This document shows positions 11,528 through 21,987 of a DNA stretch of 64,000 nucleotides, piece after piece (position 1 is the first letter of the stretch; the number at the start of each line of letters is the position of its first letter). The stretch is from contig NC_090323.1 of NCBI RefSeq assembly GCF_040869045.1, positions 260,528,392-260,592,391 on the forward strand, in the 5' to 3' direction. Both the position numbers and the translations under genes were made by a program. The DNA comes from Eurosta solidaginis (taxonomy: Eukaryota > Arthropoda > Insecta > Diptera > Tephritidae). Under the pieces are notes generated by a model that saw only the letters and a list, made by a program, of their open reading frames with translations, had not been told where the DNA came from and searched no databases.

Positions 11528-11930
11528 AGTGTGTTTATAGAATATGGATATCAAATGAAAGCTGTTGATGAGTGCTTTAGTAGAGGGTAATTTTCATACC
11601 CCTGGGTGAGTAGGGTGGAGCTATAGGCCAAAACGTGGACCTGGGTACCCCTAGGATGTGTTTATAGAATATTGATATCAAATGAAAGCTGTTGATGAGT
11701 GCTTTAGTAGAGGGTCATTTTCATACCCCTGGGTGACTAGAGTCTCGAGCTATAGGCCAAAAAGTGGACTCCGGTATCCCTAGAATGTGTGTATAGAATA
11801 TGGATATGAAATGAAAGCTGTTGACGAGCGCTTTATTAGAGGGTAATTTTCATACCCCTGACTAGGGTCTCGAGATATAGGCCAAAACGTGGACATGGGT
11901 ACCCCTAGAGTGTGTTTATAGAATATATTT
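11528..11930. repeat. ~128 bp tandem monomers in Helitron C, left block
   Basis: GTGTTTATAGAATATGGATA starts units at 11531 and 11658, and a GTGTGTATAG variant at 11787 (periods 127, 129). Units contain ATATCAAATGAAAGCTG, CGAGATATAGGCC and CGTGGACC. The block is interrupted at about 11935 by a LINE fragment. Confidence 0.85.
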
Positions 11931-11934
11931 TATA

Positions 11935-12975
11935 TCTATATTTATTTATTTATTACGACTCTTAGAGCCTAGATCAACACCTGAAAGCATTATTGCATTA
12001 ATTAACAATATGTACTATGTACGAAATTGAACTTAAATTAAATTAAATTAAATGAATTTGAAACATGTATTTGAATTTGAAACATGTAACACAAATTCAT
12101 TCGAATCCTAATATTTATTTTATATTCATTGATTTCGCGTGAGCATACAGTCTTTTCTTAAATAAGTTATTATCACAATTCTTAATATTTGCAAGTAATT
12201 CGTTGAAGCATTTTAACCCTTTGTAAAAAAGACTATTTTTTTCAGACTCCGTTTTGTAATTAGGTAATTTAAAATCATTTCTCTGCCTCGTATTTCTGTC
12301 ATGAACCTCGTAGTTAAATTTAATACTTGTTTTAGATAATCAGGCAAATTTCCGGCTTTTATGTTGTATATAAACTTCATACTGTGGACAAATATTAGCT
12401 GTTTTACGCTCATCCAATTCAAATCTTTAATGGGGGTATCAAAACGTTTACCTAATATAAAGCGCATAGCTTTATTCTGCATTTTTTGTAGTTTATCGAT
12501 TTGCGAATCCTTCAAGATAAAGAAAATAGTAGAACAATATATGAAGTATGGCTCAATTATGGACCTATATACTTTTGCTTTATAATAACTACTCAAATTT
12601 TTACACGTTCTTTGAATGCAATATATTTTTTTTAGCTATTTTACCTGTTATATAATCAACATGGCCAAGTTTGCAATTTATTTGAATGCCGAGATATTTA
12701 ATCCTCTGCACTTTTTATTTTAGTATTATTTATTTTAATAGTTTCAAAATGAGCAATATTCTTCCTAGTTATTACCATGTATTTAGTTTTTTCAATATTG
12801 ATTTTTAGTCTGTTATCACAAATCCAAATATTGAGAGCATCTAAATCACTTTGCAGTTTTTCTCTTATTTCATGTTCATTTCTACCATTATGGACTGAAT
12901 TTCAATATAGACTTAATATCATTAGTATAAATGTTAAATAAAATTGGAGCTGGCACAGAGCCTTGGGGTAAAGTA
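11935..12975 (-). pseudogene. 5'-truncated LINE fragment inside Helitron C
   Basis: The minus-strand frame 12596-12213 reads YRSIIEPYFIYCSTIFF, LQKMQNKAMRFILGKRFDTP and LIFVHSMKFIYNIKAGNLPD, the C-terminal part of a Jockey/CR1-type reverse transcriptase. Upstream near 12960-12970 a degraded LPQGSVPAPILFNIY can be read, so the copy is truncated inside the RT domain. It sits within the tandem array and ends on the left with an A/T-rich tail. Many stops. Confidence 0.75.
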
Positions 12976-13520
12976 CCAAATGAAAGCTGTCGATTTGTGC
13001 TTTAGTAGAGGGTAATTTTCATACCCCTGGGTGACTTGGGTCTCGAGATATAGGCTAAAACGTGGACCCTGGTACCCCTAGAATGTGTGTATAGAATATG
13101 GACATCAAATGAAAGCTGTTGATGATTGCTTTAGTAGGGGTTTATTTTCATACCCCTGGGTGACTAGTGTCTCGCGATATAGGGCAAAACGTGGACCCGG
13201 GTACCCCAAGAATGTGTTTATAGAATATGGATATCAAATGAAAGCTGTGGATGAGTGCTTTAGCAGAGGGTAATTTTCATACTCCTGGGTGACTAGTCTC
13301 GAGATATTGGCCAAAACGTGGACCCGGGTACCCCAAGAATGTGTTTATAGAATATGGATATCAAATGAAAGCTGTTGATGATTGCTTTAGTAGGGGTTTA
13401 TTTTCATACCCCTGGGTGACTAGGGTCTCGAGATATAGGCAAAAACGTGGGCCAGTGAATGCCTTGACAGTGTTTATACAATATGGATATCAAATGAAAG
13501 CTGTTGATGAGTGCTTTAGT
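12976..13520. repeat. ~128 bp tandem monomers in Helitron C, right block
   Basis: Continues the left block after the LINE fragment, with units starting near 13090, 13213, 13341 and 13470. Same internal landmarks. Open stretches of ~62 codons recur because the unit is near a multiple of three; they are not genes. Confidence 0.8.
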
Positions 13521-13841
13521 ACAGAGTAATATATTATCCCGAGACGGACTGGGACCGGGATTAGGACTAGGACTGGGACTGATACTCGGAGTGGGACTGG
13601 GACTGGAATAAAATACATACCACACTCTGGGGCAGGCAATAAGGGATGCACAAGAATAAGAAGAAATTGAGGGAAGGAGAAGGAGATTGAGAAAGAGATA
13701 GAATGAGATGAAGATGGAGATAGATGAAGCGAAAAAGACTGAGGAAGGAGTGAATAAAAGGATTAGGAAAAAGTGAAGAGGGGGGAGGGCAGATTCAGAT
13801 AGAAAAAGCTTATTAAAATGTATACAGATAGGCCATTTTAG

Positions 13842-13870
13842 GGCAGGACAACGTCTGCCGGGTCTTCTAG
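13842..13870 (+). promoter_or_regulatory. Helitron C 3' terminal hairpin and CTAG
   Basis: Stem GGCA/TGCC extended by GAC/GTC around loop AAC, then seven bases and CTAG. This is the structure at which the Helitron Rep is thought to terminate strand transfer. Confidence 0.8.
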
Positions 13871-13934
13871 TTAGTATATAAATAAAAAGTTCGCAAGAAA
13901 AGAAAAACATAACAGGTGATAACAGCGAGAAAAA

Positions 13935-14195
13935 ATGTCTGTCAACGAGCAAGATACAACAGCAATGCAGTCCGATGACTATATCGAAAACAATGCGAGC
14001 GGAGATAAAAGAATTTACATCGGCAATCAGTTCACAGCAGCGAAACGAGGATGTTATGGACAGCAAAAAAATAAAGCACGGGCGTCGGGTACGAAATTTG
14101 TTTGGGAAAAGGAGGGTAAAATAATGGCAAGGAAAGAGGAGAATAATAAGTTTATTTATATTAATACAGATTTAGACATAGATTTAATAATTTAA
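13935..14195 (+). pseudogene. LINE ORF1 C-terminal remnant
   Basis: 86 codons with RIYIGNQFTAAKR, then GTKFVWEKEGKIMARKEENN and FIYINTDLDIDLI. This resembles the C-terminal domain (FP-like) found in ORF1-type proteins of some insect LINEs, which bind the element RNA. The family assignment is from memory of the motif KFVW..GKI..RK.E. No start can be trusted because the left side is a Helitron junction. Confidence 0.6.
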
Positions 14196-14384
14196 TTCAA
14201 TCGTCTTAAACGTAGTTATCTTTTTAATTCAATTTTAATTAATTTCTTACTATCTATTACCATATTGATCTCACTTTTTCCAATACCACTCAATTATGAA
14301 TATATCAGTGATCATAACACAAGATATTAAAATTTTAATGAAATTAGTACAATAAGCTTTAAGAAACATTCACTTTGCTGCATT

Positions 14385-14947
14385 TACCTCAATATCAGAT
14401 TGCTTAGAAAAAATGTTCATGCATTCCTTGCAGAAATAGCTCAACTGATAGACTGTATAGATCTTCTCGTTTTGGCGGAAACTAATATAAAAGCAGACGA
14501 GCAAAACCTATCTCATATAGAGGGTTTTGTTCTGAGTTCTATAACCGAGAGGAACGTAGAGGAGGCGGAATTGCGATGTACATAAGAGAAAATTTGGCTT
14601 ATGAGTGCAATATAATTCAGGTTACCTCTTTCGAAACTCTCCAAATCAAAATTTTCGAAAGTAACAACAAATTTGCCTACACTTTGCACGCCACCTATCG
14701 GCCTCCGCATAGCAACGTACGCACTTTTGTAAACGAACTTGAAAGCTTCCTACGAAAGTCAAGTAATGAAGAATAGGAAATAATAATAGGAGATATTAAT
14801 ATCAATACACTTAACACAAACAGTGATATTGTTACTTTGTATTTAGATATGCTCTCTTCACTCGGTATGGAAAGAGTAATAACAGAATGTACAAGAGTTG
14901 ATATTAAGCGAGGGACAAGTACTAGTATCGACCATATATTTATAAAA
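14385..14947 (+). pseudogene. LINE ORF2 endonuclease, first part
   Basis: Read across three frames: LVLAETNIKADEQNLSHIEG, then GGGIAMYIRENLAYECNI, ATYRPPHSNVRTFVNELE and IGDININTLNTN, ending SIDHIFIK at 14947. These are APE-type endonuclease blocks. Several frameshifts. The following codon lies at 19752, past Helitron B. Confidence 0.85.
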
Positions 14948-14976
14948 CTAGCAGTCCGTGTGCGACGTTGTTCGCA
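14948..14976 (-). promoter_or_regulatory. Helitron B 3' terminal hairpin and CTAG
   Basis: In element orientation: stem TGCGA, loop ACAACG, stem TCGCA, nine bases, then CTAG and host T. Confidence 0.85.
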
Positions 14977-15184
14977 GGTTCAGTTTTAACATTTTTTAAA
15001 GATGCTTTGCTATTAAATACACAATGTTTTCAAATAAACAGAACATATTGGTTTCGATATCCATTTAAATATGAATATTAATTTCTTTTATATTTACGTT
15101 CGATTATTAGAAAGGCACATAACACTAAGTTTCAAAGTAATTCAGAATATACTACATTTTTAGTTTTATTAGACAGTAGTATAG

Positions 15185-15665
15185 CTTGATTCTGAGGGTT
15201 CCCAGTTCTGGACATTGCAACATACAATTGCCCATTGTGCTCTCATGTTTGTTCGCAGACACAATTTCTCTACGTGATTCCATAATAAAGAAGCCTTGAA
15301 GAATGATTTGGCAATATTAGCTCGAGTTCCCTTCGCCAATACAGGCAAAGTCTGACGAAAATCTCCTGCAAAAAGGATTGTTATCCCCTAAAGAGTTTGT
15401 CGTTAGATCTTATGTCTTTTAATGTGCGATCTACTGCCTCAATAGGCGCTCGATTGGTCATTGTAGACTCATCCCACACTATCAGTACAGCTTCTTGTAA
15501 AATTTTGGCCAGTGATCCGTTCTTTCGAATTGAGCAAATCCGTTGTTCTTGGACGGACACGCTTAAGGGCAACTTAGGAGTGGAATGGGCTGTTCGGCCA
15601 GCGAATAATAGAGTCGCTGCGATTCCCGATGATGCTACTGCCAGCGCCACGTGGCCGAATCCTGT
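15185..15665 (-). pseudogene. Helitron B Pif1-type helicase, internally deleted
   Basis: The minus strand reads VALAVASSGIAATLLFAGRT, LIVWDESTMTNRAPIEAVDR (the DEAD-like Walker B block), a frameshifted LFAGDFRQTLPV region and LCLRTNMRA, then jumps at about 15238 to GQLYVAMSRTGNPQN, the last helicase motif. The block present at 481-668 in copy A is missing, and so is the Walker A block. Confidence 0.85.
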
Positions 15666-15818
15666 TTGATATCGAGGTAACCTTCAACAGCAACTCTGCG
15701 CTTGCTTCTGGAAATACTTATGATTGTTCCACGTATAATAAGACGGCACTTCGTGATAAAGAAGCGTTTTCGCAAATGAGACGGTGGCGCATAATTCAAA
15801 AAACGCTATTAATGTAGT

Positions 15819-17930
15819 TTAACGCGAATTTTCAAGAACTTGGTGTACATTGCCTTCTGAAAAGTAAACTCGTTGTCCGTTCTCTAAATGCATTGCTAAG
15901 TGCACAACAGTTGGAAATCGCTCATGAATTGGAAAATCAAAAAAACGCCTAAAGGACTCCGAAGTGGTAATATAACGACCGCTGAGATATTTTTGAATTT
16001 CGTCCGAATTGTTTTGGAAGGAAAGTGTAGCCTGATCTGTGCTCTTGTTGACATATTTGCATACGCATTTGATAGATTTAATCGAATGACAGTATTCAAC
16101 ATTTATATGAGGTGAAAAGCACGGCAGGAGCATAGGGCAATAAGGAACGACCCATCTATTATCTATTCTGGTTATAGCGCCACATACATCAAGGTCGGCA
16201 GTGTTACCTCCGTTTTCAGGAGACAGTCTACGGTATGTTGGATAGCCATCTTCGCCGGACTGCGTCTCTGTACTAAAACTGCGAGGAAACCTTTTCAGAC
16301 ATTTGCCTTCTGTCATGTACATCATGTGAGAATATGTTATGCTGCCCACATGGTCCATGAATCATATTTTTGCAAACTATTTCATACAAAAATGGATCAT
16401 CGCATGGGTTCGGGATTTCAGCACAAATTATACTATCTATTTCGTGTGGCTGAATTTTTGTCTGCAGGCAGAGCAGTATATGACAATGAGGCAATCCACT
16501 TTTTTGCCATTCCATAGAGAGCATGTGACACCTAACTTCTCCAAAAATGCATTTATTGGTTAAAAGAAACATAAGATTTTTCATTTTCAATTGAAACACT
16601 CTAGCTACAATATCATGCCGATTGTGCAATTTTTGGGCATTAAAAAGCTTTTGTATAATTTCTGGGCATTCAGGATTACACGTGAAAGTTATAAATAAGT
16701 CAGGCCAGCCATAATGAAGTACATATGTCATCGCGTCTTGTGTTTTTTCTTGCATGTAACGCGTTGATCCAGTAAATGGTGAAGGAAGTATGACTTTTTG
16801 CCCAATATTAGAAACATTTACATTAGAATCTTCATTTATAGCATCGCGCAAGTGTATATACTCTTCAGCTCGCTGTTTTTGCTGATTTCTGCATATAAAA
16901 TTCAATCTTTCAGAAATCATTTTTGCCATCATGTCCACTGAGTATCAATTTAATAAGTTTTTAAAATAATGAAGCTGATTTAAACAGTAATCTCTGACCA
17001 TAAACCGGTAAGCATAGAACTGCATGCAAGAGATATACTTGGTTCCATTACAATTTGACAGTATCCGTCTTCTCTTAAAAATATGATCGGATACTGAAGT
17101 GGATCATATGCTCGATGCAGCTCTGAGACTCGTTGGAGCTGCCCTGCACAGTGCAAAACAATATCTCTCGGCCCTTTGTCTTCGTCTATCAAAAGTACGG
17201 CTACCTCGTTTACTAAGGGTGCATTATATCGCCCTCTGTGCTCATCAAAAGGTAGTTTGTCCGCATGGATAACCAACCGCAAATCATTTGCAGACTCGGA
17301 CCTGTCCATACGCTCTAAATTATATTTGAAGCTCGATATAAGAGTTATATGTATGCAGCAAGTTTTGTAGTATATCTATAACTTCCAAATTTAACGTTGG
17401 TATCATGTTTGAGCGAAAGGAGGTTTGGTCAGCCTCGGAAATAAAATACATTTGTAGGTACTGGGCATGTACATTCGGTTCTGGTAATAGTGATCCAATA
17501 AGATGGTATATCTAACCTTGAATTTTGTAAATTGGCATGCAATTTCCTTCTCTTATCTCATGCGTGCCTAAAGAGGTAATTTGAAATAAACTATTGTACT
17601 TTCTGGCATTATTCAGAAAATGCTTTGATAATGGATGAGTGCCGAGAATTAGGGATTTTAGTGGGTCCGGCGTCTCCTGAAGATTAGGAAGAATTATCTT
17701 ACTTCCAGCACAGCATAAACCTGGCGCCTCGCCACTCCATTTTTTCGCACATTCATTCTTCCTATTAGAAGATCCTTTGAATTGGCATAATCGTAATTTA
17801 ATTGGTAATTAAATGCGCATCTACTGGAAAAACAATAAATCGGAATGCGTTCTTTCGTACGATATATACCTGCTGTTAACGCATTGTGCGGTGTTTTCCG
17901 ACTTAGTCTGGTTCGCACTTTCGGCATTTG
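15819..17930 (-). pseudogene. Helitron B Rep region
   Basis: Long minus-strand frames (16938-16273 and 16358-15819) give MISERLNFICRNQQKQRAEE, VILPSPFTGSTRYMQ, YGWPDLFITFTCNPECPEI, GLPHCHILL (HUH motif intact), GPCGQHNIFSHD and FSTETQSGEDGYPTYRR. The twin-tyrosine motif reads CVCKY, so the first tyrosine is cysteine. Upstream pieces include LHRAYDPLQYPIIF, EAPGLCCAGSKIILPNLQ and an N-terminus MPKVRTRLSRKTPHN near 17926. Frameshifts separate the pieces. Better preserved than copy A. Confidence 0.88.
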
Positions 17931-17938
17931 TATAGGTA

Positions 17939-18112
17939 CAGTTACTAACAAAAATAAGTATACACCTTTACTTAAGTATACACCTTCTTATAGTTTTTTT
18001 ATTAGATCTTGATACATTTTCTTATAGGAAATTAGTTAAAATAAATTTGCTAAAGCCGAAATTGGTGAGAAATTTCCAGAAAGGGGTGTATACTTTTTTT
18101 TGTGAGTGACTG
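17939..18112. mobile_element. 174 bp Tc1-like MITE in Helitron B
   Basis: The ends are CAGTTACTAACAAAAATAAG and, inverted, CAGTCACTCACAAAAAAAAG, with about 27 bp terminal similarity up to GTATACACC. TA flanks both sides (17937-17938, 18113-18114). It lies just upstream of the Rep start. No coding. Confidence 0.8.
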
Positions 18113-18253
18113 TATATAAATTTTCCCTGATTTTAATTCTCTTTTTAAATGTATACAACTATTGGTGAAAGCAACTATTCGTAAATTATAAACTTTCACT
18201 GTTTCACAATTATTCGCAGAGATGTATAAATTTTCACTGATTTTAATTCGTTT

Positions 18254-19660
18254 TATACTCAGTTGAGCAGAGCTCACAGAGTATATTAACTTTGATTGGA
18301 TAACGGTTGGTTGTACAGGATAAAGGAATCGAGATAGATATAGACTTCCGTATATCAAAATCATCAGTATCGAAAAAAAATTTGATTGGGCCATGTCCGT
18401 CCGTCTGTCCGTTAACACGATAACTTGAGTAAATTTTGAGGTATCTTGATGAAATTTGGTATGTAGGTTTCTGGACACTCATCTCAGATTGCTATTTAAA
18501 ATGAACGATATCGGACTATAACCACGCCCACTTTTTCGATATCGAAAATTTCGAAAAACCGACAAAATTCGATAATGCATTGCCAAACACGGATAAAGCG
18601 ATGAAACCTGGTAGGGGAGTTGACCTTATGAATCAGAATAGAAAGTAAGTAAAAATTTGGACAATGGGCGTGACACCGCCGACTTAAAAAAAAAAGGTAA
18701 TTTAAAAGTTTTGCAATCTGTAACTTGGCAGTCGCTGAAGATATCATGATGAAATTTGGAAGGAACGTTACTACTATTACTATATATATGCTAAATAAAA
18801 ATTTGGAAAATCGGATGAAGAACACGTCCACTTTTTTAAGTCAAATTTTAACAAAAAATTTAATATCTTTACAGTATATAAGTAAATTATGTCAACATTC
18901 AACTCCAGTAATGATATGGTGCAACAAAATACAAAAATAAAAGAAAATTTCAAAATGGGTGTGGCTCCGCCCTTTTTCACGCCCAGTTTTTATACACAGT
19001 CGACCGTTTGTCCATCTGCTCGGCCGTTAACACGATAACTTGAGCAAAAACCGATATATCTTTACTAAACTTAGTCCACGTACTTATCTGAACTCACTTT
19101 ATCTTGGTATAAAAAATGGCCGAAATCCGACTATAACCACGACCACTTTTTCGATAACGAAAATTAGGAACAATGAAAAAAATGCCGTAATTCTATACCA
19201 AATACGAAAAAAGGGATGGAGCATGATAATTTGATTGGTTTATTGACGCAAAATATAACTTTAGAGTATTCTAGAGTCACCCCTGGTCCACCTTTATGGC
19301 GATATCTGAAAAAGGCGTCCACCTATAGAACTAAGGCCCACTTCCTTTTAAAATATTCATTAACGCCTTTCATTTCTTACCCATATCGTACAAGCACATG
19401 CTAGAGTTACCCCTGGTCCACCTTTATGGCGGTATCTCGAAAAGGCATTCACCTATAGAACTAAGGCGTTTCATTTGATTCCCATATCTTACAAACACAT
19501 TCTAGAGACACCCCTGGTCCACCTTTTTGGCGATATCTCGAAAAGGCGTCCACCAATAGATCTAAGGATCACTCCCTTTTAAAACACTCATTACCACCTT
19601 TCATTTGATACCCATATCGTATGAACAGGTTATAAGGTTACCCTGGTCCACATTCGGGCT
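18254..19660 (-). repeat. Family R, partial copy 5, inside Helitron B
   Basis: Starts at its 3' end (TATACTCAGTTGAGCAGAGC) and runs through the GGGCGTGG units to the tandem array, with ggtcca landmarks at 19285, 19415, 19516 and 19645 (periods 130, 101, 129). The usual R head (AAGTAAGGAAGGCTAAG) is absent; the array passes straight into the Helitron 5' subterminal block GGTCCAGAAAAAAACGGCTT. This suggests a junction between an R array and the Helitron's own array. Confidence 0.8.
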
Positions 19661-19751
19661 CAAGCAAAAACTACGTGCAAACTTTCATTTAATTCGGTCC
19701 AGCCGTTTTGGTCCAGAAAAAAACGGCTTGGAAAATATATATTAGTATAGA

Positions 19752-21987
19752 TGTAATAATGCTGATATAGAATCTGCCACTGTTGAATGCAATATAACAG
19801 ACCACTATTCATTAGTGTTTGGAATATCTAAGCAACGAAATGAATACGAAATGACTTGATGACTAGAGATTTAGAGACGCTATGCAATAACAGAGACAAA
19901 TTGTATCGTAAGTGGAAAACCCGACCTAATGATAGTATAGTAGAAAAAAAAATATAAAAGTTTTAGAAATTATGTCAATAAGCAAATCCATAGAACAAGA
20001 AATAGTTATTATTTGAATAAATTCTCCGAATGCAAACACGATATCAAAAAAACCTGGCAGATAATAAATGAAATCGTTGGCAAAAAGCGCATTAGTTTAG
20101 ACGACACTATCACCAAACACTTTAAAAATACCGACATAAAAAAGATTTGCGATACTTTTGCGAAAACGTTTGATGATGGGGTAAAAAGTGCAGTTCATGT
20201 TTGTGATATTAAAACAATAAGTGCGTTTGAACATAAGATACGAAATCCGATATATGTTGATGAGGTTAGTGAAGAAGAGATTTGCCATATCATTAATAAA
20301 CTCGATGACTACAAAAATCCTGGATTTGACGGCATCAGACCGACAGATCTTAAACAAAATGCACCTGTCATAGCTCCAGCGATATCTAAGTTAATTAACC
20401 TTAGCTTAAGTAGTAGTAATAAGGCCTACATATAAGTCAGGACAAAAAGCTGATCCAAAAAATTACTGCCCCATAGCAATTTTACCTCTTATTGAAAATA
20501 TATTGGAAGAAATTGTAGTCACGAGACTGACAAAATTCATTGAAAAGTACAAAATAATTGAAAATAGTCAATATGGGTTCCAAAAACAAAAAACCATCAA
20601 CCAACTTCTCGGAAATTTTGCTAACAAAATAAGTGAAAATCTTTGAAAAAATGTCCACAATCTTGCACTTTTTATAGATTTTACCAAAGCTTTTGACACT
20701 TTAACACATTCAAAGCTACTGGAAGCCTTGGAAAATGCAGGAATAAGAGGAAACTGCTTACAATGGTTTGAAGGCTATTTGAAGCTAAGGGTCTATAAGG
20801 TGACAAATTGCAATGAATTCAGCGACGAGATCTCTGTCTCTTGCGGAGTTCCTCAAGGCTCAAAGCTGGGGCCCATACTATATTTAATTTATGCAAACAA
20901 TTTGATCAAGCACCTAACAGACTGCGAAGTCTTTGCATATGCAGACGACACCACCATCGTAATGTCCCACAAAGATTTAAATGTTGCAACAACTATAATG
21001 CAACAAAAACTTGAAATCATTGCCAAATGGTCTCACGACAATGGACTCTTCGTAAACGAATTAAAAACTAAAGTCATGCATATTAGACCACCACATTTGC
21101 AAACTTCAAATATCAATTTAAAATTCCATAGCCACGATTGCTTACACAAAACTCTAATGCCTTGTTTGTGTAATGTCATTATTGAAACCGTCCGCACGTA
21201 CAAATATTTGGGAATCGTCATTGATGACCATTTCAAATGGAACAAGCATGTAGTGAATCTACATAATAAATTGAGAAAAACCTCGTACTTTCAAAAGCAT
21301 CTAAGCTATTGCAGTAACTATGCAGTCCTGCTACAGGCATACCTGGATTTGTCAGAATTATACACCAGGTACGGCATCACAGCGTGGGGTACTCTCACAA
21401 GTTGTAACAAGATGCAGTTCAGTCAGAACTACATTTTAAAAACCTTGGCGAAAAAGAAAAACCTATATACACCGAGTATCAAGCTTAGCACGGAGCTAGG
21501 TATACTTGATGTTAGATCCATGTTGTTGATAAGGTTGCTCCCCGAAGGCTTTGGGGAGTATTATCGATGTGATGGTCCTTTGCCGGATACAGATCCGGTA
21601 CGCTCCGGTAACACAGCACCATTAAGGTGCTAGTTCGACCATCTCGGGAACGATTTGAAGGGTTGCGCTACACAGCCCCTTAAATCTGGTATTTTAGTCG
21701 CCTCTTACGACAGGCATACCTACCGCGGGTATATTCTGACCCCCTAACCCGCTGGCGGATGTTGGATCCATCTTAAAGATTACTATACTTAACGAGTTCT
21801 ATGACGAAGAGAAGTTCCAGATACCAATCAACCACAATATCGGAGCAAGAATGCAAAGGCAAAACAACTTAGAATACCGAAGTTGCTGAATAACTACTCA
21901 AAAAATACTTTGTCTGTATTAGTACCTACCTTTCTAAATAAGCTACAAGACAATTTGCTAAATCTGTCTAACGAGTTTTATCGAAAA
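19752..21987 (+). pseudogene. LINE ORF2 end of endonuclease and reverse transcriptase
   Basis: Begins CNNADIESATVECNITDHYS, the last endonuclease motif. The frame 20013-20435 gives KKTWQIINEIVGKK and YKNPGFDGIRPTDL. Then LFIDFTKAFDTL, SCGVPQGSKLGPILYLIYAN and FAYADDTTIVM (active site near 20945), and YKYLGIVIDDHFKW. The end NTLSVLVPTFLNKLQDNL is reached at about 21970. Stops near 20436 and 20644 and the retroposon at 21522 interrupt it. No RNase H follows. Confidence 0.9.
21508..21771. mobile_element. 236 bp hairpin-rich retroposon with 14 bp duplication
   Basis: The element is 21522-21757, flanked by GATGTTAGATCCAT (21508-21521) and GATGTTGGATCCAT (21758-21771). The LINE reading resumes in frame after it. 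It is GC-rich and holds several short perfect stems: CTCCCC..GGGGAG, CCGGAT..ATCCGG, CACCATTAAGGTG and the region GTCGCCTCTTACGACAGGC. No poly-A tail, no ORF. I recall similar sequence as a dispersed element in flies but cannot verify it. Confidence 0.8.

Larger units (their letters stand above)
11347..13870 (+). mobile_element. Helitron copy C, non-autonomous, complete termini
   Basis: The 5' end TCTTAATATATAAAAAACAC begins after an A; the 3' end ..CTAG (13867-13870) is followed by T, as Helitrons insert between A and T. A hairpin built on GGCA..TGCC (13842-13859, loop AAC) precedes CTAG by 7 nt. It carries no RepHel; it contains tandem monomers (11528-11930, 12975-13520), a LINE fragment and a purine-rich 3' part with GGGACT-type hexamers (13550-13612). 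Outside flanks join as ..AATATATA + TTAGTATATA.., which is the 5' end of Helitron A. Confidence 0.88.
481..13880 (-). mobile_element. Helitron copy A, autonomous type, decayed and heavily nested
   Basis: Minus-strand Helitron whose RepHel protein is readable in pieces: N-terminal region near 10111-10640, Rep region 8279-9145 and 3535-3865, middle region 2885-3535, Pif1-type helicase 2260-481. The pieces align in order with the second copy at 14948-19751. Between them lie a SINE, two MITEs, a LINE, a hAT MITE and another Helitron, most with target duplications that define exact joins. The 5' terminus is the TTAGTATATA at 13871-13880 (plus strand), separated from its inner part by Helitron C. 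The 3' terminus is not seen and may lie left of the window. Stops, frameshifts and a lost Rep histidine show that this copy is dead. Confidence 0.85.
14948..19751 (-). mobile_element. Helitron copy B with both termini
   Basis: On the minus strand it starts TCTATACTAATATATATTTT (from 19751) after an A and ends ..CTAG (14951-14948) before a T. A TGCGA/TCGCA hairpin (14961-14976) lies 9 nt inside CTAG. It encodes a decayed RepHel from 17930 to about 15190. The 5' third holds a TA-flanked MITE, a partial family R copy and a tandem array. Excision rejoins the host LINE in frame. Confidence 0.93.
13881..21987 (+). mobile_element. Decayed Jockey/CR1-like LINE, host of Helitron B
   Basis: Contains an ORF1 C-terminal remnant (13935-14195), an endonuclease region (14385-14947) and, after Helitron B, the end of the endonuclease and the RT (19752-21987). 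There is no RNase H. The right end is cut by family R copy 1. It is also interrupted by the 236 bp retroposon at 21522-21757. The left edge adjoins Helitron A, which may itself have inserted into it. Confidence 0.8.

Noticed and set aside
13550..13612. Coding or regulatory GGGACT hexamer repeat
   Set aside because: Short degenerate microsatellite in the purine-rich 3' part of Helitron C; nothing further supports a function.
13404..14066. 220-codon open frame on the minus strand
   Set aside because: It crosses the Helitron C array, the C end, the Helitron A terminus and the LINE; composition is Ser/Pro/Leu low-complexity from antisense of purine-rich repeats.
21522..21757. Ribosomal RNA fragment
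   Set aside because: GC-rich and hairpin-rich but no recognised rRNA signature; the 14 bp duplication makes it a mobile insertion.
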